This document shows positions 45,306-54,429 of a DNA stretch of 64,000 nt, piece by piece. This DNA is from Nitrosococcus wardiae (GTDB taxonomy: Bacteria > Pseudomonadota > Gammaproteobacteria > Nitrosococcales > Nitrosococcaceae). The position numbers and the translations under genes were made by a program. The stretch lies in NCBI RefSeq assembly GCF_004421105.1, contig NZ_CP038033.1:1631659-1695658 (forward strand), in the 5' to 3' direction. The notes beneath the pieces are model-generated. The model saw only the letters and a list, made by a program, of their open reading frames with translations, was not told the origin of the DNA and made no database searches. Within the stretch, counting starts at the first letter, position 1. Each line of letters begins with the position of its first letter.

Positions 45306-47240
45306 ATGTGCGGCATTGCAGGCATTTTTGATATCCGGCTCCAGCGCGAAATAAATCGCAATCTATTGACTCGGATGAATCAAGCTCTATTCCACCGGGG
45401 ACCGGATGAGGGAGGGTTACATCTTGAACCGGGACTGGGTCTTGCTCATCGGCGATTGTCTATTATCGATTTAGCCAGCGGACAGCAACCGCTCTTTAAT
45501 GAAGACGGCTCAGTCGCCGTCGTCTACAACGGCGAAATTTACAATTTTCAAGAGCTGTCAGCAGAACTTGTTAAGTTGGGTCATGTTTTTCGGACTCGAT
45601 GTGACACGGAAGTGATTGTACATGCCTGGGAAGAATGGGGCGAACGGTGTGTAGAACGTTTTCGTGGTATGTTTGCCTTTGCCGTGTGGGATCGCAACCG
45701 GAGGAGCCTCTTTCTGGCGCGGGACCGAGTCGGTATCAAGCCCCTTCATTATGTTGTGCTGCCAAGTGGACATTTACTGTTTGCTTCTGAACTTAAAGCT
45801 TTGATGATCCATCCTGATTTTCCCCGGGAATTTGCGCCCCCTGCAATCGAAGATTATTTCGCCTATGGATATATTCCCGATCCCAAGACCTTCTTTAAAG
45901 GCGTTTTTAAGCTACTACCGGGCCATACCCTTACAGTACAATGGGGCAAGCCAGTTCCGGAGCCCTGTCAATACTGGAATGTATCCTTTAAAAGCCAAGA
46001 TAAAGCACAAGATAAAGTTTGCCAGGAGCTGCTTGAAGAGTTACAGGAAGCGGTTAGAATTCGCTTGATTGCGGAGGTACCGCTGGGGGCTTTTTTGTCT
46101 GGTGGAGTAGACTCGAGTGCCGTGGTGGCCATGATGTCGAAATTATCTAATACGCCGGTGAATACTTGTTCGATTTCTTTTGGCGAGCCCGCCTTTAATG
46201 AAGCTCAGTATGCAGCACAAGTTGCCGCGCGCTACCAGACACATCATTATTTAGATAAAGTCGAATCAAATGACTTTAATTTGCTTGACCGTTTGGCCGA
46301 GGTCTATGATGAACCCTTTGCCGATAATTCGGCCATTCCTACCTATCGAGTTTGTGAGTTGGCACGCAAGCGGGTGACGGTGGCCCTGTCCGGGGATGGT
46401 GGAGATGAAATTTTCGCAGGCTATCGACGTTATCGATGGCATATCCACGAAGAACGTGTTCGCAACTTATTTCCTTCGGCCATTCGTCGGCCTCTGTTTA
46501 GTTTCCTAGCGGCAATCTATCCCCAAGCAGAATGGGTACCGCGTCCTTTGCGGGCTAAAACCACTTTTCAAGAATTAGCTTGCGATTCCATCGAAGGCTA
46601 TTTTCATAACGTATCCCTATTACCTGACGGGCTGCGTAGCCAATTGTTTAGCCATGCTTTTAAAGAGAACTTACAAGGCTATCAGGCCATTGATGTATTG
46701 CGAGCGCATCTGCAGCAGGCGCCGGATCATCCTCTTTCTCGGGCCCAGTATTTAGATTTTAAAACCTATCTTCCTGGTGATATTTTGACCAAAGTGGATC
46801 GAGCAAGTATGGCCCACGGTTTGGAGGTCCGTGTTCCTATCCTGGACCATCAATTCGTTGAGTGGGCAGCTGGGATTTCGCCTACTTTCAAACTCCAGGG
46901 TGGCAATGGAAAATATATTTTCAAGCAAGCATTGGCTCCTTATCTATCAGAGGATATTCTTTATCGTCCCAAAATGGGTTTTGCGGTGCCTTTGGCAGCT
47001 TGGTTTCGCGGGCCACTGCGCAAAAGGGTACGACAGGCGGTTCTTAGTCCCCTGCTCGCCGATTCAGGAATATTTGATATGGGCTTTCTGGGCCATATGG
47101 TTGACGATCATGAAGCGGGACGCCGAGACTATAGTGCGGCCCTATGGGCCTTGTTGATGTTCGAGGCTTCTTGGCGGCGGATATTAGAGGGAAGAGAAGG
47201 TGCTTCCCAAGTGGTGGGAACAAGGGCTTTTGCTAATTGA
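45306..47240 (+). CDS. XrtA-associated amidotransferase 1 (asparagine synthetase-like)
   Basis: A 644-residue class II glutamine amidotransferase (TIGR03108). Cys2 of MCGIAGIFD is the glutaminase nucleophile, and the synthetase domain has the pyrophosphate loop SGGVDSS. The end, FRGPLRKRVRQAVLSP, fits the family. It probably amidates a sugar acid in the polysaccharide, rather than making free asparagine. The gene is 21 bases after xrtA. Confidence 0.93.
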   Translation: MCGIAGIFDIRLQREINRNLLTRMNQALFHRGPDEGGLHLEPGLGLAHRRLSIIDLASGQQPLFNEDGSVAVVYNGEIYNFQELSAELVKLGHVFRTRCDTEVIVHAWEEWGERCVERFRGMFAFAVWDRNRRSLFLARDRVGIKPLHYVVLPSGHLLFASELKALMIHPDFPREFAPPAIEDYFAYGYIPDPKTFFKGVFKLLPGHTLTVQWGKPVPEPCQYWNVSFKSQDKAQDKVCQELLEELQEAVRIRLIAEVPLGAFLSGGVDSSAVVAMMSKLSNTPVNTCSISFGEPAFNEAQYAAQVAARYQTHHYLDKVESNDFNLLDRLAEVYDEPFADNSAIPTYRVCELARKRVTVALSGDGGDEIFAGYRRYRWHIHEERVRNLFPSAIRRPLFSFLAAIYPQAEWVPRPLRAKTTFQELACDSIEGYFHNVSLLPDGLRSQLFSHAFKENLQGYQAIDVLRAHLQQAPDHPLSRAQYLDFKTYLPGDILTKVDRASMAHGLEVRVPILDHQFVEWAAGISPTFKLQGGNGKYIFKQALAPYLSEDILYRPKMGFAVPLAAWFRGPLRKRVRQAVLSPLLADSGIFDMGFLGHMVDDHEAGRRDYSAALWALLMFEASWRRILEGREGASQVVGTRAFAN

Positions 47241-47312
47241 TGCGGTATATCTCATCCAGCGCATGACATTGTTTTATTTTTATGGAACCACCGCAGAAAT
47301 GATGGCTTCCTG

Positions 47313-48512
47313 ATGCGTATCCTTCATATACTCGATCATTCTATCCCCTTACAGAGTGGTTACACTTTTCGTACCCGTGCGATTCTTGAACAACAACGAG
47401 CGCTTGGATGGGAAACCAGCCACATTACTAGCCCCAAGCATTATGTCGCTGAAAGCTTGGAAGAGGAGATTGATAGTTTTCATTTTTACCGCTCACCACG
47501 GATAAATGGTGTTCGGGCAAGGCTTCCAATTATGAACCAGTTTGCCGTCATTGATACATTAGCAAAGCGGCTTGATGAAGTCGTGCGGAAAGTGCAACCG
47601 GATCTCCTTCATGCTCACTCGCCTGCATTGAATGGGGCAGCAGCGGTGCGTATCGCACGGCGCTGGGGACTTCCCGTGGTGTATGAAGTGCGCGCCTTTT
47701 GGGAGGATGCGGCAGTAGACCATGGTACCAGTCGGGCCGGGGGTCTCCGTTATCGCCTAACTCAAGGCCTTGAAACATGGGTGCTGAAACAAGTTGGGGC
47801 AGTGACAACCATTTGCGAGGGCTTGCGCTCGGAGATTATTGCCCGCGGTATTCCTTCCGACAAAGTGACTGTAATCCCCAATGCCGTGGATCCAGGAAAA
47901 TTTCAGATGGGTGCCGAACCCGATCAAACACTAGCGACGAAATTGGGCTTTAAAGGTAAACAAGTTTTGGGTTTTATTGGATCTTTCTATGCCTATGAAG
48001 GGCTCTCTTTGTTGTTAGAATCCTTTCCCATAATTTTGGCCTCAGCACCTAATACACGTCTGCTTTTAGTGGGGGGGGGGCCTCAGGAACACAATTTAAA
48101 GGCTTTAGTTCGCGAAAGAGGGTTCGACGATAAAGTCATATTCACTGGGCGGGTTCCCCATGCAGAGGTACAACGTTACTACGATTTAGTGGATATCTTC
48201 GTCTATCCACGGTTACCTATGCGGCTCACAGAAATTGTGACTCCCCTCAAACCCCTTGAGGCCATGGCGCAGGGCAAGCTTGTCGTTGCCTCAGACGTAG
48301 GAGGACATAAGGAGCTGATTCGGGCAGGTGAAACAGGCGAGCTTTTCAAGGCAGGAGATCCGGAAGCCCTCGCTCATACAGTATTGAACTTGTTGGCACA
48401 ACCTGAACATTGGCCTCAGCGTAAAGCAGCTGGGCGCCGTTTCATCGAAAAAGAACGGTGCTGGCCAGCCAGTGTGGCGCGCTATGAAACCGTGTATCGA
48501 GGACTGTGTTGA
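47313..48512 (+). CDS. XrtA-associated glycosyltransferase (TIGR04063)
   Basis: A GT4 GT-B glycosyltransferase of 399 residues, starting MRILHILDHSIPLQSGYTFR, the exact family opening. The donor domain shows ARGIPSDKVTVIPNAVDP, LGFIGSFYAYEGL and EIVTPLKPLEAMAQGKLVVA. It belongs to the exosortase-specific group named after Daro_2409. ATG 47313 is used. It precedes another GT4 gene. Confidence 0.9.
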   Translation: MRILHILDHSIPLQSGYTFRTRAILEQQRALGWETSHITSPKHYVAESLEEEIDSFHFYRSPRINGVRARLPIMNQFAVIDTLAKRLDEVVRKVQPDLLHAHSPALNGAAAVRIARRWGLPVVYEVRAFWEDAAVDHGTSRAGGLRYRLTQGLETWVLKQVGAVTTICEGLRSEIIARGIPSDKVTVIPNAVDPGKFQMGAEPDQTLATKLGFKGKQVLGFIGSFYAYEGLSLLLESFPIILASAPNTRLLLVGGGPQEHNLKALVRERGFDDKVIFTGRVPHAEVQRYYDLVDIFVYPRLPMRLTEIVTPLKPLEAMAQGKLVVASDVGGHKELIRAGETGELFKAGDPEALAHTVLNLLAQPEHWPQRKAAGRRFIEKERCWPASVARYETVYRGLC

Positions 48513-48552
48513 GCTGTTGCAGCTATCGCATAAACTAACCTCATCAGCAGCC

Positions 48553-49806
48553 ATGCTGCCTACACCTCGACTTGTTGTCTTCACCACTTTATTTCCCCAT
48601 CCGGGGCAGCCGGGTATGGGACTCTTCATCCGTGAACGCATGTTTCGGGTGGGTCAGACATTGCCGGTGGTGGTGGTAGCGCCTGTCCCTTGGTTTCCAT
48701 TTCAAGGGCTTATCCGCTACCTCAAACCCCATTTTAGGCCCCCTGCACCCCGATATGAGCAGCAACAAGGATTTGAGGTTTACCATCCACGCTTTTTTTC
48801 TGTGCCTGGGAGGTTCAAAACCCTTGATGGTTTATTTTTGGCGCTCAGTAGCTTTGTTGTTCTACGGCGCTTAAAGCAGCACTATGATTTTGAGGTGCTC
48901 GATGCCCACTTTGCTTATCCTGACGGGTATGCAGCGACCTTGTTAGGGCGTTGGTTGAAGGTGCCTGTGACTATCACCATGCGGGGCACAGAATCGCGCT
49001 TGGCCAATGATCCCCAATTTCGCCGCTTGTTGTGTCTAGCATTGCAGCGTGCACAGCGAATATTTTGTGTTTCAGAATCCTTGAAACGCCTTGCCATAAC
49101 GCTCGGTGTTAGGGAAGAAAAGATCCAGGTGGTCCCTAACGGGGTTGATACCGGTAAATTTGCACCGATTTCAAAAGAGAAGGCAAGGCAAAAACTTGGA
49201 TTACCCTTGCAGGCACCGGTACTAGTGACAGTCGGCGCGCTAGTTGAACGTAAAGGTTTCCACCGGGTTATTGAGTTAATGCCACAACTCCGCCAGGAGT
49301 TCCCCGAGTTGATCTATCTTGTTGTGGGCGGATCTTCACCGGAAGGGGATTGGCGTAAAAAACTACAACAACAAGCGGAAGCGTTAGGGCTTCAGGAGAG
49401 GGTTCGGTTTCTGGGACAATTTTCCCCTGAGGAACTCAAGGTGCCGCTTTCGGCAGCAGATGTTTTTGTCTTGGCAACGCGAAATGAAGGTTGGGCCAAT
49501 GTGTTACTTGAAGCCATGGCTTGCGGGCTTCCCGTCGTCACCACCGATGTGGGAGGAAATGCAGAGGTTATTTCCACATCTAATCTTGGTGAAGTCATCC
49601 CCTTTGGCGACGCAGCAGCTTTGGAAAGCGCCCTCGCAGGCGCACTTAGAAAATCTTGGGAGCGAGCAAAGCTTATTGCCTATGCCAAGGGGAACTCTTG
49701 GGATCTACGGGTTGCAACGCTGGTGCAAGCGTTCCAAAAGCTAGTATGCACCCATGCCAATGAATCTACCTTAAAGGTAAAAAATGCACGAAGCATTCGT
49801 TCATAG
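48553..49806 (+). CDS. Family 4 glycosyltransferase
   Basis: A GT-B enzyme. Residues near the N-terminus, VVFTTLFPHPGQPGMGLFIRE, and the donor motifs VPNGVDTGKF, VTVGALVERKGFH and NEGWANVLLEAMACGLPVV with the GT4 Glu pair are clear. The length is about 417 from ATG 48553. Upstream in-frame starts at 48472 and 48484 overlap the previous gene. No good ribosome site decides between them. The sugar is unknown. Confidence 0.82.
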   Translation: MLPTPRLVVFTTLFPHPGQPGMGLFIRERMFRVGQTLPVVVVAPVPWFPFQGLIRYLKPHFRPPAPRYEQQQGFEVYHPRFFSVPGRFKTLDGLFLALSSFVVLRRLKQHYDFEVLDAHFAYPDGYAATLLGRWLKVPVTITMRGTESRLANDPQFRRLLCLALQRAQRIFCVSESLKRLAITLGVREEKIQVVPNGVDTGKFAPISKEKARQKLGLPLQAPVLVTVGALVERKGFHRVIELMPQLRQEFPELIYLVVGGSSPEGDWRKKLQQQAEALGLQERVRFLGQFSPEELKVPLSAADVFVLATRNEGWANVLLEAMACGLPVVTTDVGGNAEVISTSNLGEVIPFGDAAALESALAGALRKSWERAKLIAYAKGNSWDLRVATLVQAFQKLVCTHANESTLKVKNARSIRS

Positions 49807-49834
49807 GATGAACAGGCAAAGCAAGCCTGTTGAT

Positions 49835-49905
49835 TTCTTTGTGTTCTTCGTGCCTTTGTGGTGATTTGTTAATAACTCAGCGGACTCTGCGTCTTTGCGG
49901 TTAGG
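49835..49905. repeat. Dispersed 'ACCACAAAG' and 'CTGCGTC' repeat pair
   Basis: The stretch has CTTTGTGTTCTTCGTGCCTTTGTGGTGATT (in parts) and then CTCTGCGTCTTTGCGG. Similar segments occur at 191-210, 17221-17245, 33901-33934, 38919-38940 and 57900-57930. It sits between a glycosyltransferase and a sulfotransferase gene. Confidence 0.5.
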
Positions 49906-49928
49906 ATATTCTAGAAAGTAAAGCGACG

Positions 49929-50894
49929 GTGTTAGATCTAATTTCAGCAAAAGCTTTCAGGCGGGAGACTACAGATGGCTTTTGGATCAAAGTAGAAAAA
50001 ACTTTATGTCACCATGGCGATCAGGTTAGAAGGGGATTACGCGGCTTGTGGTGGGATCGTGATCGAGCCGTCGCGAACCGGCCTCTATTCGTGGTGGGCT
50101 GTAGTCGAGCAGGAACTACTTTGGTGTATCGCACCTTCTCGGAAGCGGCAGAATTAGGATCCTTAAAACGTGAGACTCATGATTTTTGGAATAGCTTACA
50201 TCCTATCGAGAATCGAGGATGGAAAACTCATGCCTTGAATCGAAACGATGCGCAGCCGGGGGAGCGGGAAGCGGTTTCACGTTACTTCTATATTTATACG
50301 GGGCAGCGGCGATTCATAGACAAAAATAATCAAAACGGACTCAGTATCCCCTATCTTCATGCCTTGTTCCCGGATGCTCATTTTGTCTATGTCAAACGCA
50401 ATCCAGGGGACAATATTCATTCCTTAATAGAAGGATGGACTATGCCGGAGCGGTTCGGGACCTGGTCAGGAGACTTACCTGCACGGCTGGCTATCGAAGG
50501 AGGGCGATACACGCGCTGGTGTTTTTTTCTTGCTGAGGGATGGTCAGCGTATTGTGACGCTTCCATTGAGGAAGTCTGTGCCTTCCAATATCGGATTATG
50601 AATCAGGCGATTCTCAAAGCGCGGGAAGAGATTAACCCCGCCCAGTGGACGGAAATTGCTTATGAAGACGTACTCGCCAACCCCGTACAGGCTTTCCAGA
50701 GTGCCTTTGCTTCAGCTGGGTTGTCTTTCAACCGCCATCTGGAACAACACTGCCGGACTATCTTATCTCATCCTTATAACGCCTTTTCGGAAATCAAAAA
50801 AGATAAGTGGAAGAGTTCTGAGAATGCGCGGCGAATAGAGCGGGTTTTGCCTAGGGTTGCCGGGGTTGCTAAGCAAATGGGCTACTGTGGGTAG
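49929..50894 (+). CDS. Sulfotransferase-family protein 1
   Basis: A 321-residue protein with a PAPS-binding 5'-phosphosulfate loop, VVGCSRAGTTLVYRTF (about 58-73), and a 3'-phosphate segment around YVKRNPGDNIHSLIEGW. It should move sulfate to a sugar or lipid of the locus. The GTG start lacks a strong ribosome site, and an internal start is possible. A second, shorter sulfotransferase is at 62922. Confidence 0.8.
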   Translation: MLDLISAKAFRRETTDGFWIKVEKTLCHHGDQVRRGLRGLWWDRDRAVANRPLFVVGCSRAGTTLVYRTFSEAAELGSLKRETHDFWNSLHPIENRGWKTHALNRNDAQPGEREAVSRYFYIYTGQRRFIDKNNQNGLSIPYLHALFPDAHFVYVKRNPGDNIHSLIEGWTMPERFGTWSGDLPARLAIEGGRYTRWCFFLAEGWSAYCDASIEEVCAFQYRIMNQAILKAREEINPAQWTEIAYEDVLANPVQAFQSAFASAGLSFNRHLEQHCRTILSHPYNAFSEIKKDKWKSSENARRIERVLPRVAGVAKQMGYCG

Positions 50895-50971
50895 CAGAAT
50901 ATCGTGACAAAAGGTCGCACCTGCAAAAAATTATTAGCGCCTCTGTGGAATGATATCCAGGCCCGATAGAT

Positions 50972-52246
50972 ATGGCAGTACTAATGGCGGTAATGGCACT
51001 GTGGATAATCGGGGGCAGTCTCTTATTGGTTTTCTATTACCGCCATACGTTGCTGACGCTCTGGCGGGAGCCTATGTTGCGTCGTCCAGTATTGATTATT
51101 GAAAGTGATGATTGGGGTCCTGGGCCGGCTGAACATGCAGAGGTTTTAAGCCGTTTAATTGCTACTCTTTCATCCCACAGAGACTGTTCTGGCCATCCAG
51201 CGGTAATGACCCTGGGGCTAGTACTTTCAATACCAGATACGAACCGGATTCGCCAAGTCTCGGCCATTGAGTATCACCGGCGTAGGATAGATCATCCTCA
51301 GTTCGCAAAAATTTTGGCGGCCATTTGTGAAGGGGAAAAGCTCAATGTGTTTTCCTTGCAACTGCATGGGATGGAGCATTTTTGGCCGCCGGCGCTTTTA
51401 TCTGCCGCAGGGACTGACAGTACTATAAAACAGTGGCTTACTACAGAGGAGTTCCCTAACACAGAAGAATTACCTTCCCCTCTTCAGAGTCGCTGGATCG
51501 ATGCTGTTGGATTGCCCTCGACCCCCCTTAGTGAAGCAGCCATTACTGCAGCGGTAGCGGAGGAGATCCAAGCGTTTTCTTCAATCTTTGGGCGGTTGCC
51601 CCAAGTCGTTGTGCCGCCCACGTTTATCTGGAATGAGATGGTGGAAAAGCAGTGGACGCAAGCTGGAGTGCAAATTATTGTGACTCCTGGCCGGCGCCTA
51701 GAACATCGGGATAAAACAGGAAAGCCGGTCCCTATAGGGCCACCTCTTTTTAATGGCATGCACAGCACTTCCGGTGCCATTTATGTGATTCGAAATAGCT
51801 ATTTTGAACCTCAATGGGGTCATACAGCCCAACGTGCGCTGCAAAAGTTGGAACAGAACTGGCAATTGGCAAGGCCGACCCTTTTTGAATCGCACCGGTT
51901 TAATTTTACAGGTGCTGCGGCAGAAGCCGATCAGGCATTTACCGAGCTTCATCGTTTGTTGGCGCAGGCCTTGAAGCGGTACCCGGATCTGCTGTTTATG
52001 GGAACGGCACAGTTGATGGAGCAGATGCTGAAGCAGGATCCTAACCTCGTAGAGAACCGGCTAGCCGGTCGGGTACAAATATGGCTAAAACGTCTAGCGC
52101 AGACGGGACGGTTGTACAAGTTAGCTTGGATTACGGGTCTTGCATTAGTGGCAGTACCGGTCTTTTACCTGGCGCGTTTTGCGATGGTGACAGGCTCCTA
52201 TGCTCACAGCTTGAATGTTGCACCGCAAAGGGATAGGGAACGCTGA
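50972..52246 (+). CDS. Membrane-anchored polysaccharide deacetylase-like protein
   Basis: A 424-residue protein with a membrane helix near each end (about 2-22 and 385-405). The segment LIIESDDWGPG is like the catalytic start of a divergent NodB-fold group (ESDDWG), and LQLHGMEHFWPP gives a histidine motif that could bind metal. It therefore may deacetylate or de-N-acylate, but the fit is loose. Function is unproved. Confidence 0.55.
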   Translation: MAVLMAVMALWIIGGSLLLVFYYRHTLLTLWREPMLRRPVLIIESDDWGPGPAEHAEVLSRLIATLSSHRDCSGHPAVMTLGLVLSIPDTNRIRQVSAIEYHRRRIDHPQFAKILAAICEGEKLNVFSLQLHGMEHFWPPALLSAAGTDSTIKQWLTTEEFPNTEELPSPLQSRWIDAVGLPSTPLSEAAITAAVAEEIQAFSSIFGRLPQVVVPPTFIWNEMVEKQWTQAGVQIIVTPGRRLEHRDKTGKPVPIGPPLFNGMHSTSGAIYVIRNSYFEPQWGHTAQRALQKLEQNWQLARPTLFESHRFNFTGAAAEADQAFTELHRLLAQALKRYPDLLFMGTAQLMEQMLKQDPNLVENRLAGRVQIWLKRLAQTGRLYKLAWITGLALVAVPVFYLARFAMVTGSYAHSLNVAPQRDRER

Positions 52247-52268
52247 GAAATTATTGGAAAATCCCTGT

Positions 52269-53219
52269 ATGAAGGTAAACTTCTCTGTCATTATCCCGGT
52301 TTACAATGGCGCCGATACTCTCCCGCGCGCTCTTCAATCGGTATTGGAGCAGACGTATTCACCCTTTGAAATTATTGTGGTGGATGATGGCTCTACGGAT
52401 GAGACTGCTGAAGTGGTGCGCCGCTTTGGCGATCAAATTCGCTACTTTCGCCAAGAGAATAAGGGCGTTTCTGCCGCCCGAAATGCAGGTGCTAAAGCGG
52501 CTAGTGGTGACTGGTTGGCCTTTCTTGATGCCGATGATTGGTATTATCCGGATCGCCTGCGTTGGCACGCTCTGTGGATTGAAGAGGACTCTTCTCTAGA
52601 TTTCTTAACCGGAGATCAGGAATATCGCCGGCCAGATGGAACTTTGATTCGAAAGTCCATGGAAAGTACCGGCGTTGGTCGAGCGGCCCTGATGCGGGCT
52701 GACAAGCAAGCTAGAACCCTCATGACCGAAGCCGAAGTGGGTGATTTTATAGAAAACCATTTTGGGGACACACCCACTTTGAGCGTTCCGCGCCGCACTT
52801 TCCTTGAACTAGGGGGCTATCCTGTGGGCTGTACGGTCTGTGAAGATGTGAACTTTTTGATTCGGCTATGTGCAAGAAGCCATCGCATTGGTGTCATCTG
52901 CCAGTCCCTAGCTGTTTATTGCGTTCATCAAAACAGTGCCACCCGCTCTGATCCCTTGGGAGCCCAAAAGCAGACCGTTGCGGCCCTGTTACCGCTGCGC
53001 CAAACCTTGGCCCATGCTGCTCCCGCCGTGCGCAATGGATTGGAACGGGGGGTGCGCCGTGCTCGCCGGGATTTGGCTACGGTGCTGCTCCGACAGGGAA
53101 GATATATTGAAGCTATTTGCGCCGTGGGAGTTTCATTTTTAGAAAAGCCCCATTGGAATACCTTACGGGAGGTGCTTTCAGTCGCTCGCGGCCTCAAGGG
53201 GGGAGGGCGTAGTGGCTGA
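52269..53219 (+). CDS. Family 2 glycosyltransferase
   Basis: A GT-A enzyme. It has VIIPVYNGADTLPRALQSVL, EIIVVDDGSTDET and the DxD motif FLDADDWYYP. The length is about 316 residues from ATG 52269, which overlaps nothing. An upstream start at 52215 would overlap the previous gene by 32 bases. The end overlaps the next gene by 8 bases. Confidence 0.88.
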   Translation: MKVNFSVIIPVYNGADTLPRALQSVLEQTYSPFEIIVVDDGSTDETAEVVRRFGDQIRYFRQENKGVSAARNAGAKAASGDWLAFLDADDWYYPDRLRWHALWIEEDSSLDFLTGDQEYRRPDGTLIRKSMESTGVGRAALMRADKQARTLMTEAEVGDFIENHFGDTPTLSVPRRTFLELGGYPVGCTVCEDVNFLIRLCARSHRIGVICQSLAVYCVHQNSATRSDPLGAQKQTVAALLPLRQTLAHAAPAVRNGLERGVRRARRDLATVLLRQGRYIEAICAVGVSFLEKPHWNTLREVLSVARGLKGGGRSG

Positions 53220-54396
53220 TAAACGCCGTTATCTAGTGGTTACGGAGAAGTTTCCGCCTCGTAAGGGCGGCTCCAACCTCTGGTTTGACGAGGTTTATCG
53301 ACGAATTGGGGACAAAAATACCCATATTGTCACTAATGATCAGCCAGGAGCCGGGGAGTACGATACTGCCCATCCCAATACCATCCACCGGCTTTCCCTG
53401 GCCCGTCGCTGGTGGCTGCGGCCCGAATCGCTCTTTATTTATCTTAAATTGTTGCTGAAGTCATTGAGTTTGTCATGGCGTCATCCATTTGATGCCGTTC
53501 ACGCGGGACGAGTATTGTCGGAAGGTTTTGTCGGTTGGTTGGTGGCGCGTCTAGGGGGGGTGCCTTTGGTCATTTATGCCCATGGCGAGGAGATTACGAC
53601 TTGGCGGCAGCCGACCAAGTTCAAAGTCATGCGCTTTGTTTATCGTCGGGCGGACCAGATTATTGCCAATAGCGAGTTTACCCGTGAAGAGCTTCTAAAG
53701 CTGGGTGTCAAATCCGAGCGAATTAGGGTTATCTTCCCTGGCGTTGATTTGGGACGCTTTCAGCCTGGACTCCCATCCACGGATCTACGCCAAGCACTGA
53801 GTTTATCCTCGGAAAGTAAGTTGATTCTCTCTGTCGGGCGACTTTCCCGACGTAAGGGTTTTGATTATATCCTTCAATCTCTTCCCTTGCTGATGGAAAA
53901 AGGGCTGGATATTCACTACGGGATTATTGGCATTGGAGAAGACGAAGATTATTTGATCGCTTTGGCCCGAAAGCTTGATGTGGCCTCCCGGTTCCATCTC
54001 TTAGGCCATGTTTCCCCCGAAGATTTGCCCCGTTGGTATAACGCGGCGGATGTTTTTGCCATGCCCAACCGAGCTGTCAACAATGACACCGAAGGATTTG
54101 GCATGGTCTTTATTGAAGCTGCGGCCTGTGGCAAACCAGTCATTGCTGGACAGGCGGGGGGAACTGGCTCGGCAGTTATCGATAATGTGACCGGCTTACG
54201 GGTCGATGGCGCGTCTCTCGAGGCGGTCGGCAAAGCTTTAGAGCAGATTCTCGAAGATGAAGATTTGGCAAGACAGCTAGGTCAAAATGGACGGACCCGT
54301 GCCGTGGAGAGTTTTTCCTGGGATGAAGTGGCCCGTAAAACTTTATTGCTAGATAGCGGTGTTGTTTCTTCTACGCACTCCGTGCCTCTAAAGTGA
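53212..54396 (+). CDS. Family 4 glycosyltransferase
   Basis: A GT-B enzyme of 394 residues. VTEKFPPRKGGSNLWF starts the acceptor domain. The donor domain has VIFPGVDLGRF, SVGRLSRRKGFD and EGFGMVFIEAAACGKPVIAG. GTG 53212 has a GGGGGGAGGG run 4-13 bases upstream, a very strong site. It overlaps the preceding gene by 8 bases, so translation is coupled. Confidence 0.9.
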   Translation: MADKRRYLVVTEKFPPRKGGSNLWFDEVYRRIGDKNTHIVTNDQPGAGEYDTAHPNTIHRLSLARRWWLRPESLFIYLKLLLKSLSLSWRHPFDAVHAGRVLSEGFVGWLVARLGGVPLVIYAHGEEITTWRQPTKFKVMRFVYRRADQIIANSEFTREELLKLGVKSERIRVIFPGVDLGRFQPGLPSTDLRQALSLSSESKLILSVGRLSRRKGFDYILQSLPLLMEKGLDIHYGIIGIGEDEDYLIALARKLDVASRFHLLGHVSPEDLPRWYNAADVFAMPNRAVNNDTEGFGMVFIEAAACGKPVIAGQAGGTGSAVIDNVTGLRVDGASLEAVGKALEQILEDEDLARQLGQNGRTRAVESFSWDEVARKTLLLDSGVVSSTHSVPLK

Positions 54397-54429
54397 ATTG
54401 CTATCTCTTGCGGTAAATAGATCTTCCAA